Source: Aphrocallistes beatrix
Lineage: Eukaryota > Porifera > Hexactinellida > Sceptrulophora > Aphrocallistidae
Direction of reading: 5' to 3'
DNA: 64,000 nt
NCBI GenBank assembly: GCA_963281255.1
Contig: OY725506.1
Span: 1,345,001 to 1,409,000 of the forward strand
This document shows positions 31,126 through 42,147 of this stretch, piece by piece; the first letter of the stretch is position 1; every line of letters begins with the position of its first letter. Below the pieces are notes generated by a model that saw only the letters and a list, made by a program, of their open reading frames with translations, had not been told where the DNA came from and searched no databases. Made by a program: the position numbers and the translations under genes.

Positions 31126-32050
31126 TGTAGGATAAATAGGAATACATCAAAGTTCAATTTTTTCATAAGTTATTTAAATTCAATCCATGTTGATTTTATA
31201 AAATTGACAAAACTATCTCAATAAAACGATGTCGATTTGTAAATCAAAAGTATTTTTCAGTCAATTTTAAAACAAATTTTAAAACCAACATTTCGAAAAA
31301 AACAAAAACAAACAATACGTTTTAAACTAAACACTAAAAATCTACATTATTTATTTCAATGTCTTATAGTCAGCACTATACCTCTTTTGACACACCCAAA
31401 GCAATTGTTAAAATGATCAAGAAGTAGAAGCTATCTAGACTACAGCATATAATCCTGAATTAAAATTATAAAAATCCTTTCTATTCTACAACTACGTAAG
31501 TCAGAAATGTTTACAATAGCATAAATTTATACGGCTAGCTTCTGCTAATAATATTTTACAAGTAGGACATTATTAATCAGTAATAGATACCATTTAAAAG
31601 AAGAAGAAATTTTATAACTGACAGTTTGACAGCTGTTGATGCAGCAATTACGAGAGGCTAGGATGTGAGAATTGCGAGCATGCTTTTGGGAAAAGTTTCT
31701 ATAACTGGACAGTATATGGGGTTTCTCTCAAGTGCAAGAATATGTATTTCAAAAGATGAATAGTCTGAAATCTTTTTAGTACAGATAATGCAGTTCTATA
31801 ATTATGGCCTCACGCCAGTATGTGTACGAGTGTGGATTTGGGAGTCTAGAAAGATGAATCTTAAGTAAGGCCTCTCTACATATTATGCGAGGAAATGCGA
31901 ATATATATATGCTTGCTTTGATCAGTGATAGTAAATGCTCTACTTCCTTACGCTAGTTTATATTATTTGCACCATAACTCTCTAAGCAGACCAGATATAA
32001 CAGGTATCATATTCAGTTGCTAACTATTTCATTTTGCACCGAAATACAGA
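31126..32050. other. AT-rich intergenic region, 5' flank of the 32051 gene
   Basis: No open frame or repeat was recognised. The promoter of the downstream membrane protein should lie near 32051, but no clear TATA box or initiator could be picked. Confidence 0.4.
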
Positions 32051-33016
32051 ATGGATTTTGATATAAGTAGCTTTTCACATTCCAACCTCACACGCATAGC
32101 CTACTACTGTGACCACATTGCGAGGGACCTCTACCCTCCTGACCTATCGGAGACAGTCCCTCTCTTCCAGCTGAGAGCTCCAGCTACCTTCTTCTCATCC
32201 CTGGGTCACGTCCTGTTGTCCTTACTTATAACAGTCGTCCTATTCACCTACTTTAACTCGGTCAAGGTGTTAGGCAAGAAGGTCTACACCTCCTCTACAT
32301 CCAGCCTTTGGTGGGTGCTGTTCTTCTCAATGCACTGCTGCTATTCCTTAGCTTTCCTACTCTTCCTCCCATCATACGCATCCGGAATAGAACTTACTGC
32401 GTACTGTGTACTCAGGGCGCTGCATATATTCACTTATTTCTTCCTGTGTGGTGCATTGGATCATGAATGGCGATTTCGAACCACTGCCACTGCTAGCCTT
32501 ACAGTGCACCCTTACTCCCTCAAATCCAAACTCAGAAACACTTTCAACTATTTCATCAACTGGAGTAGAGCCCTGTTTTTCTGTCAATCCATGATCTTAT
32601 TGTCTATAGCGCTCATTATGCCATTCAAAATCACAGACATACTATACATACTGGTGCTCATATACTCCGGAGCTCTGCTACTCATGCAATGCACAGTGTT
32701 GGCTATTGGCCTGGCCGTCATATGCAAGAAGAAAAAGGTTTCTAGGCCCAGGCTTGCAGCCAAACTAATATTAGCCCTTGGTCTATTTCTTCAAATATCA
32801 GATCTATTCCCTGTCTTCTTTATTAACGGTTTCCTGTCCAAGCAATCAGTCTGTTTAATGCGTTTTGTAACACCTTATGACCTGCTGAGTCTCGTCTCCA
32901 TAATCCCACTGCTCTGTTACCTGGTGTTCATTGTGATGGAGTACAAGAGAGTGGAAGCAATGAACAAATACAACATTGTAGCAGACTTACAGGCACTGCT
33001 GCAGTTCCAAAAATAA
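32051..33016 (+). CDS. Seven-pass membrane protein, unrecognised family
   Basis: Intronless frame of 321 residues with a true ATG. Hydrophobic segments near residues 48-70, 83-110, 114-138, 168-190, 193-225, 232-258 and 272-297 give seven likely helices. The roughly 45-residue N-terminus has an NLT sequon near residue 13. A loop with ALDHEWRFRT follows the third helix, where a receptor would have its second intracellular loop. KKKKVSRPR between helices five and six is basic and probably cytoplasmic. The region is distinctly less AT-rich than its surroundings, as expected for real coding sequence. It resembles neither the protein at 489 nor a receptor class I can name; an orphan receptor-like or transporter-like protein is possible. 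Confidence 0.7.
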   Translation: MDFDISSFSHSNLTRIAYYCDHIARDLYPPDLSETVPLFQLRAPATFFSSLGHVLLSLLITVVLFTYFNSVKVLGKKVYTSSTSSLWWVLFFSMHCCYSLAFLLFLPSYASGIELTAYCVLRALHIFTYFFLCGALDHEWRFRTTATASLTVHPYSLKSKLRNTFNYFINWSRALFFCQSMILLSIALIMPFKITDILYILVLIYSGALLLMQCTVLAIGLAVICKKKKVSRPRLAAKLILALGLFLQISDLFPVFFINGFLSKQSVCLMRFVTPYDLLSLVSIIPLLCYLVFIVMEYKRVEAMNKYNIVADLQALLQFQK

Positions 33017-34784
33017 TGGAATTGATAGGGTTTGTATTTTAGTGTGCATATAAAGTATCCATTTATTTTTTCGAATTCTGTTTATTGGTGTGATTCAAGT
33101 ATTCGAAGTGAACTGTCGCAGTTTAAAGTTTATCCTCGTGTGAAATGTGTATTAAATGCAGGTAGACAAGTGACTGTCGACAGTTGATATAAAGTACATA
33201 CGTATTTTAACGTTAACAATACCGATTTGGAACTTATGATAGATAATATATGTACTAGTTTGGCTAGGAATTGTTGCTGTGTCATTTCCGGTTTAAGCGA
33301 TTTTGTGGGGGAAGCCATACAAATTTGGGGTATTTACTATAAATTAAAAAAACCCCCAAGTCAGCCGGGGTTAAGTATCATTGTTTTCTGTAATTTTTTG
33401 GAATTGGGTGGAACTCTTGAGTGATTACAGTACTTATAAAGCGAGCATAGATCAGGTTCTAAATATAATGGCATTATGTATAAGGATTTCTTGGTGTATT
33501 ATCAAGATTTATATGGAAATTATATTAGAGTGCAACTTAAAATGGAAAATACTTGTACTATTAAAAACATCGCACAAAAGTCTGGAAGTACATATTTAAG
33601 GAATAAATACAGATACTAAATGTGAAGTCAAGAGACTACGTAGAAAATAATCTACTAGGGGTATCTACAGTATAAAGTTAAAATGTCAGTCGACAGGCTG
33701 ATAGTGCAGCTCCATAAGTGACTCGTAGGCATTTTCATAATATACATCCTTAATTGAGTTTTGAACAATTTTTTCATTTCAACCAATCAAATTTCAAGTT
33801 TAGAGAGTGATCATAACCTGTTTATGTGTACTGAATCAGGTGTATTCCATAAGAACTGACAGATTTTGGTGTCCACGAGACCCCTCGCGGGGCCAAACTG
33901 GCAGACTGATAAACAAAATCACCCTGCCGGGAAGAGGCCCACCCAGAATCAGAACCTAGTCACACCGATGAGAGGGGAGCCCTCGGAACGAATTTATATT
34001 TCTAAAAGGACAAAATTAGAAGAATCAAGTAATGAAACAAACGTTGTCAGCTTCTTCTTTGTACTATAGTACTGTAAACAAAAAAAGAGAAAATATGAAT
34101 AATATAGTTTTTAAAATGCCAAATTCAAAATCTAACCATCTACACCCCTCACATCCCTATGTCAATGGTTGAAAGCTAGTCTCTAGCCTATTTTTGAGAT
34201 TGTTTTACTTTATGTACCTATTGTAAACAAAAGTAAATTTATACTTATATTTATACACAAATATATATTAGTAGAAGATAACTAGTCTCCGAATTAAATT
34301 CCTCAATTGATGAATAAAATGATAATAATATCCGACAGCTTCTTCCCGTGTGGACCCACTGTCCACCGTGTCCAGGTATAATCATGAATCATTTAACGTA
34401 AATTAATGAGGACTTTGAAAATATGTATCTCTCTATGTATGGATCATTTAATTTTTACTCATAATCTAATCTTTAGATTATCATTAATAAGAATTCGATA
34501 TTTGAATAATTCCTAAACTCATCATGAATTAGTTAATTGCAATAATCCATAAAATACGTAGGTATGACAGTGCTACTTGTGTAACCTAGGGTGTTAGGAA
34601 ACTACATCATTGTCATGGCAAGCAGACTGAGAGCATAGGTCCCAGATATTTTTTCAATTGCTGTACCTGAAGATAAATTAGAAACTCTTTTGCAGTGACT
34701 TCTATCTACTAACATAAAAACACGGTGGTATCGTTCTCTCGACATTGTACAAGTAATTCGAATAGTTTCAATGATGTTAAAAAG
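33017..34784. other. Intergenic, no gene recognised
   Basis: Several open frames under 90 residues (for example 33227-33424 and 33866-34069) show no domain or repeat support. A slightly GC-richer patch at 33870-33990 could be an old coding or repeat relic, but I cannot identify it. Confidence 0.35.
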
Positions 34785-35020
34785 AGTTAGAACTGTGTTT
34801 TGTAGGGTGAATTTTTTGAAAAAAATGTGTCCTGACTCGCAGCCAAAATCGCGAGTCAAGGCCCACTGCTTTAAAAATTAAATTTCCAGAGTTTTCAAAT
34901 TCTAAGAAAAATTAGCTTACACATTTTCTTCGAACACTCTAAATTCGTAGAAATATATAGGATGTTTAAATCAGTGCATTTTGAGAACCAGTTGGATCAG
35001 AGTTTTTTGTGCTATTTTGA
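34785..35020 (-). repeat. Dispersed repeat, inverted copy of 26010-26300
   Basis: Reverse-complement match to the repeat before the FAH exons, including CCTGACTCGCAGCCAAAATC and AGCTTACACATTTTCTTCGA. A third, partial forward copy begins at about 35185 (GGCCCTGATTCGCGATTTTG). Confidence 0.65.
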
Positions 35021-35269
35021 GTTATTTTGCAAAATGTACCTAATTTGAATTGTGAATGAATAACCTTTTCTCATTTCTGATAATGAATTCAGTGGATTCG
35101 TGAAATATTTCCATGGTGAATGAAAGGTATCTGGTGCTAAATCGTCATGGAACATCGATTATGAAGACGTTTTTTTTACAGAAGCGTTGGGCCCTGATTC
35201 GCGATTTTGACTGCGAGTCAGGACACATATTTTTTTAAAAAAATTCACTCTACAAAACACAGTTTGAAT

Positions 35270-35730
35270 TTGAGCGTATGTCTGTCAAATACACATGTTT
35301 CTCGCACTAAGATGTCATAGAGTAAGTAGTTTAAGCACAGATTACAAACACTAGTTTCTTTTTTGGTAAAATACTTGTCTACTATTATAATAATGATCTG
35401 GCACATAAATGATTCGAGTTGGAGAAATATAGATGCTCGTACACTACAGTAATTAAAATCGGTATAAGAATGTATAACACTCCATGTATAATTACCATGT
35501 GTGAAATGAACAACCTCACTGTCGACATTGTACCTTCCATTTATTCTGAATTTAACCTATGACTAGACGGTTTATGCAAAAATACGCAAAAGTTCAATTA
35601 TGTTACACATTGTGCTACGAATCAATTGGTTTATCCTTTCAGTTGCAATATCCTTGTAATAGTCGAAATATTTGTCCAGTTGTAATACGAGGGTTTTTAC
35701 GAAAGTTTCTGGACTAGTACAGTTATCGAA
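35270..35730 (+). repeat. CYP4-like gene upstream-flank repeat
   Basis: Text such as GAGTTGGAGAAATATAGATG, TCGGTATAAGAATGTATAA and 'gcacataaatgattcgagttgg' recurs at 61450-61675 and 63535-63800, and in reverse at 43200-43510. At 63535 it lies directly upstream of a CYP4-like start codon, so it is the 5' flank of that gene unit, copied with or without the gene. Confidence 0.6.
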
Positions 35731-35899
35731 TAGATATCATTCCAATAATCGGTAATTATTTAGAGCCACAAATTATATAGCTACAGATCAAATTCCAAAT
35801 ATCTACCTATATTTTTACGGATTTTGTGCAACCTCAATTCTGAATAGATTCGACATATTTCATATGTTGCCATGGAAGTTGAAAGAAGAGGTTTTAGAG

Positions 35900-36114
35900 C
35901 AGTGTTTCTTAACCTTTTCAGACCTCGGTACCCCCAAAGCTCTGCTGCGCCTCACCCGATACCCCCAAAAAATGAATCATTCAAAACAAATTATTATAAG
36001 GCGTAATTTTTATGCTCAATAAAATTGAAAATACCTAGCAAATAGAACATTTTAGTTTTATCAGCTGATTGGATACCCCCATGGGGCATCGAGGCATAAC
36101 GTTAAGAAACCCTG
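35900..36114. mobile_element. hAT-type MITE, 215 bp, second family
   Basis: Perfect 8-bp target duplication TTTTAGAG (35892-35899 and 36115-36122). Terminal inverted repeats CAGTGTTTCTTAAC and CAGGGTTTCTTAAC, followed by blocks rich in ATACCCCC. Non-coding and non-autonomous. Confidence 0.88.
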
Positions 36115-36777
36115 TTTTAGAGTGATAATTTTCCTTTTTGCTACAAGAGGGGGTTATCTGCCTGAGAATCTCGTCAACTTTTGTTGAGAACATTCGGGGA
36201 TATTTCTCTCTCAAGATGAGCAGTTTTTAGTTGGTCTGCTTAATTTAGAAGAATCTCACTTCTAGTCAAACCGCGGCCTGACCTCTAATTTTATTATAGT
36301 TTATAGCGATAAAAAAGATTACGTATATATTTTAACACCATTATATACATATTTTCACACCATTTGACGAATTTTGAAAAATATGATCGAGACTAACTTC
36401 AACGGTTGACATGGGGATTTTAGGGGTGTAGAGTTCGAATATCATATTTTCGAATCCAGAGCTGGGGTTGGTTAACCGATTTTAGGCTCGGATATTTTGG
36501 TTTCCTCCAGGGCGGTTGACTGGTTAACCGATGTCAATGTTAATTGGTAGAAATATGGATATTTGAACTAATATTTAACGTGATATTTAAAAATTTGATA
36601 ATTTTCAGTGGCCTAGAAATATACTATATGATTAAAATATAGAAATTATATTGGATTTTCAATTTTTTGGGAGTATTATTCATGAATTTCCGTCGAAAAA
36701 CAATGAAATTAGCCTAAATATTTAGAAAATAAAGCCGATCGGCTAACCCATCTAAGAATTTCTTAACTAGGTTAACC
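36115..36777. other. Intergenic, no gene recognised
   Basis: AT-rich. Repeats of 'GGTTAACCGAT' and 'GGCTAACCC' occur at 36470-36780 without clear element ends. Confidence 0.35.
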
Positions 36778-37388
36778 GAGACCAAAACTAGACGATCCAA
36801 TTTGGGGAATAAAATTGGAAAAAATAAACACTGAAAGACTGATTGAATGGGAAAGAACATTAATGCTTGAATCACCAAAGATTGCAAGAACTGTTTCCGG
36901 TCCAATTTTCTTTGTAATTGTAACCGACCCCGAAGTTGCACAGCTAGTCTACAATTCATCCCCTCTCAAAACTGAGACGTTTTATTATATACTGGAACCT
37001 TGGCTTGGAAAGAGAATTATTCTCAGCAAGGAAAGCTATTGGAAAAGAAAGTTTAAGGAATTTCTTGCACATAATGAACAAGTCAAGTGACAGACTGATA
37101 CAAGTTATTAATCGTGACAACAAGGATGAACCAATAGATTACATTCTGTATTTACTCCACAGGTGGGTATGCCTAATTTCCGGGACGGGACGGGTAAAGA
37201 TGCCTAATTTCCGGGACGGGATCCGCCCATCCCCTGAAATTAGGCATCTTTATCCGTCCTCCAAATTGACTGCCAAGATTGTCAACAACTTCTCAGTCTC
37301 ACTCGCAGAAGGTTATCAGTTCGAGGCTTCAATAATCACAGTCTATGCACCTACCGGAACTCTCCCCATCATATTCAGGCCAATATGA
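36778..37388 (+). pseudogene. CYP4-like P450 pseudogene with internal deletion
   Basis: Matches residues about 51-145 of the intact gene at 39321 (NTERLIEWERTLMLESPKI through LSKESYWKRK), then changes frame at SLRNFLHIMNKSSDRL and stops matching near 37160. A GC-rich element (37168-37259) follows, after which only the last 45 codons resume ([20 protein letters not shown] to the stop). The I-helix, ExxR and heme loop are all lost, so it is non-functional. Confidence 0.85.
37168..37259. mobile_element. GC-rich palindromic element inside the CYP4 pseudogene
   Basis: Related to the nested element at 27411-27600: TGCCTAATTTCCGGGACGGG appears twice and its complement once. It replaces the middle of the P450 coding text, so insertion and deletion may have happened together. 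Confidence 0.6.
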
Positions 37389-37392
37389 TTTG

Positions 37393-37975
37393 ATTCGGAT
37401 AGCATCTCTGTTGGCGAGTCGAGAATCTCTTCTTCCAAAGAAGTACGGGATCTAGGAACCTGGCTGGACAACACCCTCTCAATGTCTACTCAGGTCAGCA
37501 AAGTTGCCTTCTCCTGCTTCTACTACATCTATAACATCCGCCGGATTAGAAAGTAACTCTCTTTGCGAGTCTGTGAAACTCTCGTTAATGCTCTTATCAC
37601 ATCTCGTCTTGATTATTGTAACAGCCTCTTGTATGGTTCTCCCTCATCCCTCTTAGTCCGACTCCAGCGAGTCCAGAACAGTGCAGCCAGACTTATCTAC
37701 AATGTCTCCCGTACCTTCTCTCGTCTTATCAACCTCCACTGGCTTCCTGGAAATATTGCATCCTCTTCAAAATCCTCCTTATAACTTACAAAGTCACTCA
37801 TCCCCTTGCTCCGGAGTATATTATCTAACTCATACGGGTTAAGACATCCAATCGCACTCTACGATCATTCAATACCATCCTCCTTGAACACCCCACTATC
37901 AAATCTTCCAAAACCCTGGGTGATCGTGCGTTCACTTTAGCTGCGCCTATTGAGTGGAATGCCCCTTCACTCCCT
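37393..37975 (+). pseudogene. LINE reverse-transcriptase 3' end (CR1/L2/Jockey-like), truncated
   Basis: Encodes with frame breaks the conserved C-terminal text of non-LTR retrotransposons: LGTWLDNTLSMSTQV, a stop just after [45 protein letters not shown], then in other frames [16 protein letters not shown] and [14 protein letters not shown]. The polymerase active site and endonuclease are absent, consistent with 5'-truncated retrotransposition. It sits exactly between two oppositely oriented CYP4-like pseudogenes. Confidence 0.85.
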
Positions 37976-37984
37976 ATTTGGTAG

Positions 37985-38783
37985 CCTTCTGCGAGTGAGA
38001 CTGAGAAGTTGTTAAGAATCTTCATCACTTTTAGTTCAGCCATGGCGAAATTCTGACCAATACAGTTCCTCTGACCGGCAGAAAATGGAAGAAATGCATA
38101 TGGATGTTGTGCACTCAAATTCTTCTCATTGAACCGAATTGGATCAAATGTATGAGGATCTGGCCAGTACATAGGATTCATGTGAATTAATGCAATCAAT
38201 ATTTCGATGTCAACACCAGCTGGAATCACATGACTATCTACAGTGATAGGTTTATCAAGTGTCTTCAAAAAGAATATTACTGGAGCATTATGTCTCAGTG
38301 TTTCCTTAATGAAGCAAGTGAGGTATGTGAGTTTGGAGATATCCTGCCACTCGAATTCATCTCGATCCCCAATCACTCCCTTCACCTCCTCTCTACACTT
38401 CTCCTGTAGTTCAGGGTACTTGGCCAGGTAGTAGAGGATGAAGGAGCTCGTTGAGGAAGTCGTTTCATGTCCAGCGAATACAAACGTGTTGAGTTCATCA
38501 ACTATTTCCTTCTGTGTTAATCCGTTACCTTCCTCATCACGACACCTCAACAGGATATCGAGCATGTCGTAGTGGTCATTCTCGTGATTGTCTTCACTAT
38601 TCTAGTTTTGGTCCTGGCGGTTTCCATCTGACGTAGTAATACAGCCAAGCGTAATTGTAGAATCTTTTGCTCAGGTAGATACTGATTATCACGCTCAAGG
38701 TAGCAATCACCGAGTATATGTTTATATACTGTTGTATATCCGTTTCTATTCTGGTTAGCATTTACAAGTAGGAAGGAGTTCAT
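37985..38783 (-). pseudogene. CYP4-like P450 pseudogene, N-terminus joined to C-terminal half
   Basis: From 38765 downward the minus strand carries the first 50 or so codons of the gene (MLTRIETDIQQ to PGPKLE), then jumps to NHENDHYDMLDILLRCRD (residue about 281) with loss of frame. The C-terminal part is open for about 190 residues and includes FAGHETTSSTS, ETLRHNAP, FNEKNLSAQ and the heme loop with Cys. It ends at 37985 after SLAEGYQ, where LINE text begins. A shortened product starting at MLDILLRC is conceivable but would lack the substrate-binding half. Confidence 0.85.
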
Positions 38784-38835
38784 TAAGGGATATTATAATA
38801 ACAAACAATATATTGAAGAGAACCTTTGATGGGAA

Positions 38836-39150
38836 TGTGTCCGGTTTGGGGATTAAAATTGCAAAAGGCGTACTTTTGATACGCAAAGAAACTAGCAACT
38901 TCATTTTTGAAATATTTAGGGAGCTAATACTACGTTTTATTGACCTGAAATCTACCGGTTCGGACCAATTGTAATTACAAGTACGAAGGCAGGTCCTAAC
39001 TGCTTTCACCAATATCTCCGAACCTGTAGATTTCAGGTCAATAAAATGTATCATTAGCTGATATAAAACCGTCCCCAAATATCTCAAATATAAAGTTGCA
39101 AGTATATTTGCGTATCAGAAGTACGCCTTTTGCAATTTTAAGCCTTAAAC
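38836..39150. repeat. Imperfect inverted repeat upstream of the CYP4-like gene
   Basis: Arms 'GCAAAAGGCGTACTTTTGAT' and its near complement at 39115-39135, with CCTGAAATCTACCGG and its complement inside. A related copy is at 59760-60090. It may be a foldback element or a conserved promoter-proximal palindrome; nothing decides between them. Confidence 0.6.
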
Positions 39151-39320
39151 CGTACAAATCCCATTCTAAACCTGCACTTGTGGAAGCCTACCTTGAAATA
39201 CCCTTCCTTATATATTATAACGAAGGTCGAGCATAATTACAGTCATACATATATATATGTTTGGGATTTATGCTATTTATCGTCTATTATTACTCTTTAT
39301 GAACTCCTTTCTACTTGAAA

Positions 39321-40844
39321 ATGCTAACCAGAATAGTAACGGATATACAACAGTATGTGAACATATACTCGGTGATTGCTACCTTGAGCGTGATAATCAG
39401 TATCTACCTGAGCAAAAGATTCTACAATTACGCTTGGCGGTATTGCTATGTCAGATGGAAACTGCCAGGACCAAAACTAGACCATCCAATATGGGGAATG
39501 AAATTGGAAAAAATAAACACTGAAAGACTGATTGAATGGGAGAGAACACTAATGCTTGAATCACCAAAGATTGCAAGAACTGTATCCGGTCCAATTTTCT
39601 TTGTAATTGTATCTGACCCTGAAGTTGCACAACTAGTCTACAATTCATCTTCTCCCAAAACTGAGACGTTTTATTATATACTGGAACCTTGGCTTGGAAA
39701 GGGAATTCTTCTCAGCAAGGGAAGCTATTGGAAAAGAAACAGAAAACTCTTAACTCCTGTCTTTCATTATCGAAGTTTAAGGAATTTTTTACAAATAATG
39801 AACAAGTCAAGTGACAGACTGATACAAGTTATTAATCGTGACAACAAGGGTGCACCAATAGACTACATTCCATTAGCACATAACATGACACTGGAAGTAA
39901 TCTTGAATTGTATTTGTTCCACAGGTTCCGATTTACAACTCAACATTGATCCCAATAGTCCAGAATCAAGCTATTTATCCGGCGCCGAGAGTATTAGAAA
40001 TGGAATCGCCAAAAGGTTTGAAGGATTGAAAATGATTTTTGACACATTGTACTATCGTACCAATGCAGGAAAATCATTTCTTCAAGGTGTAAAGTTGACA
40101 CAAGAATACATTCTCTCAATGATTCGGGAAAGGGAGTCAGAGATAAATGGAGAATACAATCATGAAAATGACCACTACGACATGCTCGATACCCTGTTGA
40201 GGTGTCGTGATGAGGAAGGTAACGGATTAACACAGAAGGAAATAGTTGATGAACTCAACACGTTTGTATTCGCAGGACATGACACGACTTCCTCAACGAG
40301 CTCCTTCATCCTCTACTACCTGGCCAAGTACCCTGAACTACAGGAGAAGTGTAGAGAGGAGGTGAAAGGAGTGATTGGGGATCGAGATGAATTCGAGTGG
40401 GAAGATATCTCTAAACTCACATACCTCACTTGCTTCATTAAGGAAACACTGAGACATAATGCTCCAGTAATATTCTTTTTAAAGACACTCAATAAACCTA
40501 TCACTGTAGATAGTCATGTGATTCCAGCTGGTGTTGACATCGATATATCGATTGCATTAATTCACATGAATCCTAAGTACTGGCCAGATCCTCATGCATT
40601 TGATCCAACTCGGTTCAGTGAGAAGAATTTGAGTGCACAACATCCATATGCATTTCTCCCATTTTCTGCCGGTCAGAGAAACTGCATTGGTCAGAATTTC
40701 GCCATGGCTGAACTAAAAGTGATGACTGCCAAGATTCTCAACAACTTCTCAGTCTCACTCGCAGATGGTTACCAGTTCGAAGCTTCAATAACCACAGTCT
40801 ATGCACCTACCGGAGCTCTCCCCATCATATTCAAGCCAATATGA
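39321..40844 (+). CDS. CYP4-clan-like cytochrome P450, intact
   Basis: 507 residues, intronless. The ATG at 39321 (MLTRIVTDIQQ) is chosen because the frame's earlier opening codon at 39315 is TTG and the same ATG recurs in the other copies. An N-terminal anchor (about 16-32) and the KLPGPK hinge indicate an endoplasmic-reticulum enzyme. C-helix SYWKRNRKLLTPVFH (135-149) is typical of the CYP4 clan; then the I-helix FAGHDTTSS (317-325), ETLR (375-378), PTRF (429-432) and the heme loop [10 protein letters not shown] with Cys455. Where many CYP4 enzymes have the Glu that binds heme covalently (EGHDTT), this one has Ala. The family hydroxylates fatty acids and related lipids; the substrate here is unknown. 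Pseudogenes of the same gene lie on both sides. Confidence 0.92.
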   Translation: MLTRIVTDIQQYVNIYSVIATLSVIISIYLSKRFYNYAWRYCYVRWKLPGPKLDHPIWGMKLEKINTERLIEWERTLMLESPKIARTVSGPIFFVIVSDPEVAQLVYNSSSPKTETFYYILEPWLGKGILLSKGSYWKRNRKLLTPVFHYRSLRNFLQIMNKSSDRLIQVINRDNKGAPIDYIPLAHNMTLEVILNCICSTGSDLQLNIDPNSPESSYLSGAESIRNGIAKRFEGLKMIFDTLYYRTNAGKSFLQGVKLTQEYILSMIRERESEINGEYNHENDHYDMLDTLLRCRDEEGNGLTQKEIVDELNTFVFAGHDTTSSTSSFILYYLAKYPELQEKCREEVKGVIGDRDEFEWEDISKLTYLTCFIKETLRHNAPVIFFLKTLNKPITVDSHVIPAGVDIDISIALIHMNPKYWPDPHAFDPTRFSEKNLSAQHPYAFLPFSAGQRNCIGQNFAMAELKVMTAKILNNFSVSLADGYQFEASITTVYAPTGALPIIFKPI

Positions 40845-41106
40845 TTTGGTCGGATTTTAGTGTGTAATACATATATACTCCAACATTCCTTGATTTTGCA
40901 CCATACATTATAATGGTAGTTTTGTTTGCATAGTACTTGTACACAATTAATTTTGTCTACTGTTTTATCTAACTCCCTTTCATCTAGTTTGATATTACTT
41001 GTAAATATTTTATTTGTTATTTGTTGATAATTCAATATCATCAATGATGTGATATATTCACAATCCGGGGGGATTCTATGATTATCATATTTAAATATCG
41101 TTTGCA
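40845..41106. other. 3' flank of the CYP4-like gene
   Basis: AT-rich and non-coding. No clear AATAAA was picked close to the stop codon. Confidence 0.35.
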
Positions 41107-41640
41107 AAACTTAAATAAATGTTCAAAGATCTTATAGTTCCAGTCCTAAAAGATGGGAAATTCTCCAAAAACAGTCACAACGAATCCCTACATAGTCAAT
41201 CTGGGACTAGGTGGTCAGAGAGAATAAGCAGTGTGAAACCTTTTGCAGCTAACCTAAATGGTATTAAAGAGGCACTTAAAGAACTCTTGGAGCTTAATTT
41301 AACTCCGAAAACTAGAACTGAAGTGAATGGAGCTATTAAATATGTCTCGTCCTTCCGTTGCATCCTAATGTCATCAATCTGGTTCAAGATTTTAGCGACT
41401 ATTGATACTTGTAACAAATTCATCCAGGTAATAAATGCTACAGTTGATATATAAGTTAGTAACATTGAAATTCTGATAAAAAAACTGCAAAATCTACGTT
41501 CAGACTTTAAAAGAATATTGTCTGAAGCAAAGGAGGTAGCAAATAATCTTGGTATTGAAATTAAGTTTGAAAGACAGGAAGAAAAAGCGATTCTTCGATG
41601 AATCAAAATTTGATGAAGAAAATCTGAATGAAATTGGACA
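41107..41640 (+). pseudogene. hAT / ZMYM1-like transposase fragment
   Basis: Open from about 41119 with SLHSQSGTRWSERISSVKPF, then RTEVNGAIKYVSSFRCILMS and IWFKILATIDTCNKF, a pattern typical of the central part of hAT-derived ZMYM1-like proteins ('S.S.TRW..R'). A stop at about 41452 and later frame changes break it; KRILSEAKEVANNLGIEIK continues in frame after the stop. No ends or target duplication were found. It is a relic and not a working gene. Confidence 0.6.
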
Positions 41641-41954
41641 AAATATTGAGGAAGAAGTTCATTTTAATAACTATGTATTCAATGTAATAATTGATAGTGT
41701 AATTAAGGCTGACTAAAAAATAGATCTGAGGCTCTGTGATTTATAATTTTTTTAGTTTGTGATTAGCGGGAAAATCTGTCATGTATTCAGTTTTCATCAC
41801 ATCACAACCTAACCCCGGTTTCCTTTGGTCTCACCGTTTGCGAATTGGCTATTCGCGGCAATTATCAAGCGAAACCCTCACAAAGTCAAGCATCGTTCCA
41901 ACCATCCTGGGATCCCGAGATATTACATTTTTTAGCCAAATCCAGTGATTTCGA

Positions 41955-42062
41955 GATAAGTGCAACTTCGGGGTCGCTTACAATTACAAAGAAAATTGGT
42001 TCGGATACAGTTCTTCCAATCTTTGGTGATTCAAGCATTAGTGTTCTCTCCCATTCAACCAC
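41955..42062 (-). pseudogene. Short CYP4-like P450 fragment
   Basis: The minus strand encodes ERTLMLESPKI and SEPIFFVIVSDPEVA, matching residues about 74-103 of the intact gene. It ends at the P450 border near 41955 and is flanked on the right by a module fragment (42091-42147). Confidence 0.75.
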
Positions 42063-42090
42063 TCAATCACTCAATCAGCCTTTCAGTGTT

Positions 42091-42147
42091 TACAAGTGCG
42101 CTTCGCTTGCTTGCGCTGCGCGGCTTGCGGATACTTTGTGTCCGTAG
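42091..42147 (-). repeat. Fragment of the hairpin-ended module
   Basis: Reverse-orientation 3' end of the module: GCGCTTCGCTTGCTTGCGC followed by a degraded GTGTCCG hairpin. Only the terminal 57 bp is present. Confidence 0.6.

Noticed and set aside
33866..34069. Possible small gene in a GC-richer patch
   Set aside because: 67 codons with no domain, no repeat partner in the window and no clear start context; left as unassigned intergenic sequence.
39257..39523. Open frame over the start of the CYP4-like gene
   Set aside because: It is an out-of-frame shadow of the P450 N-terminus (same DNA, other frame) and recurs only because the gene itself is duplicated.
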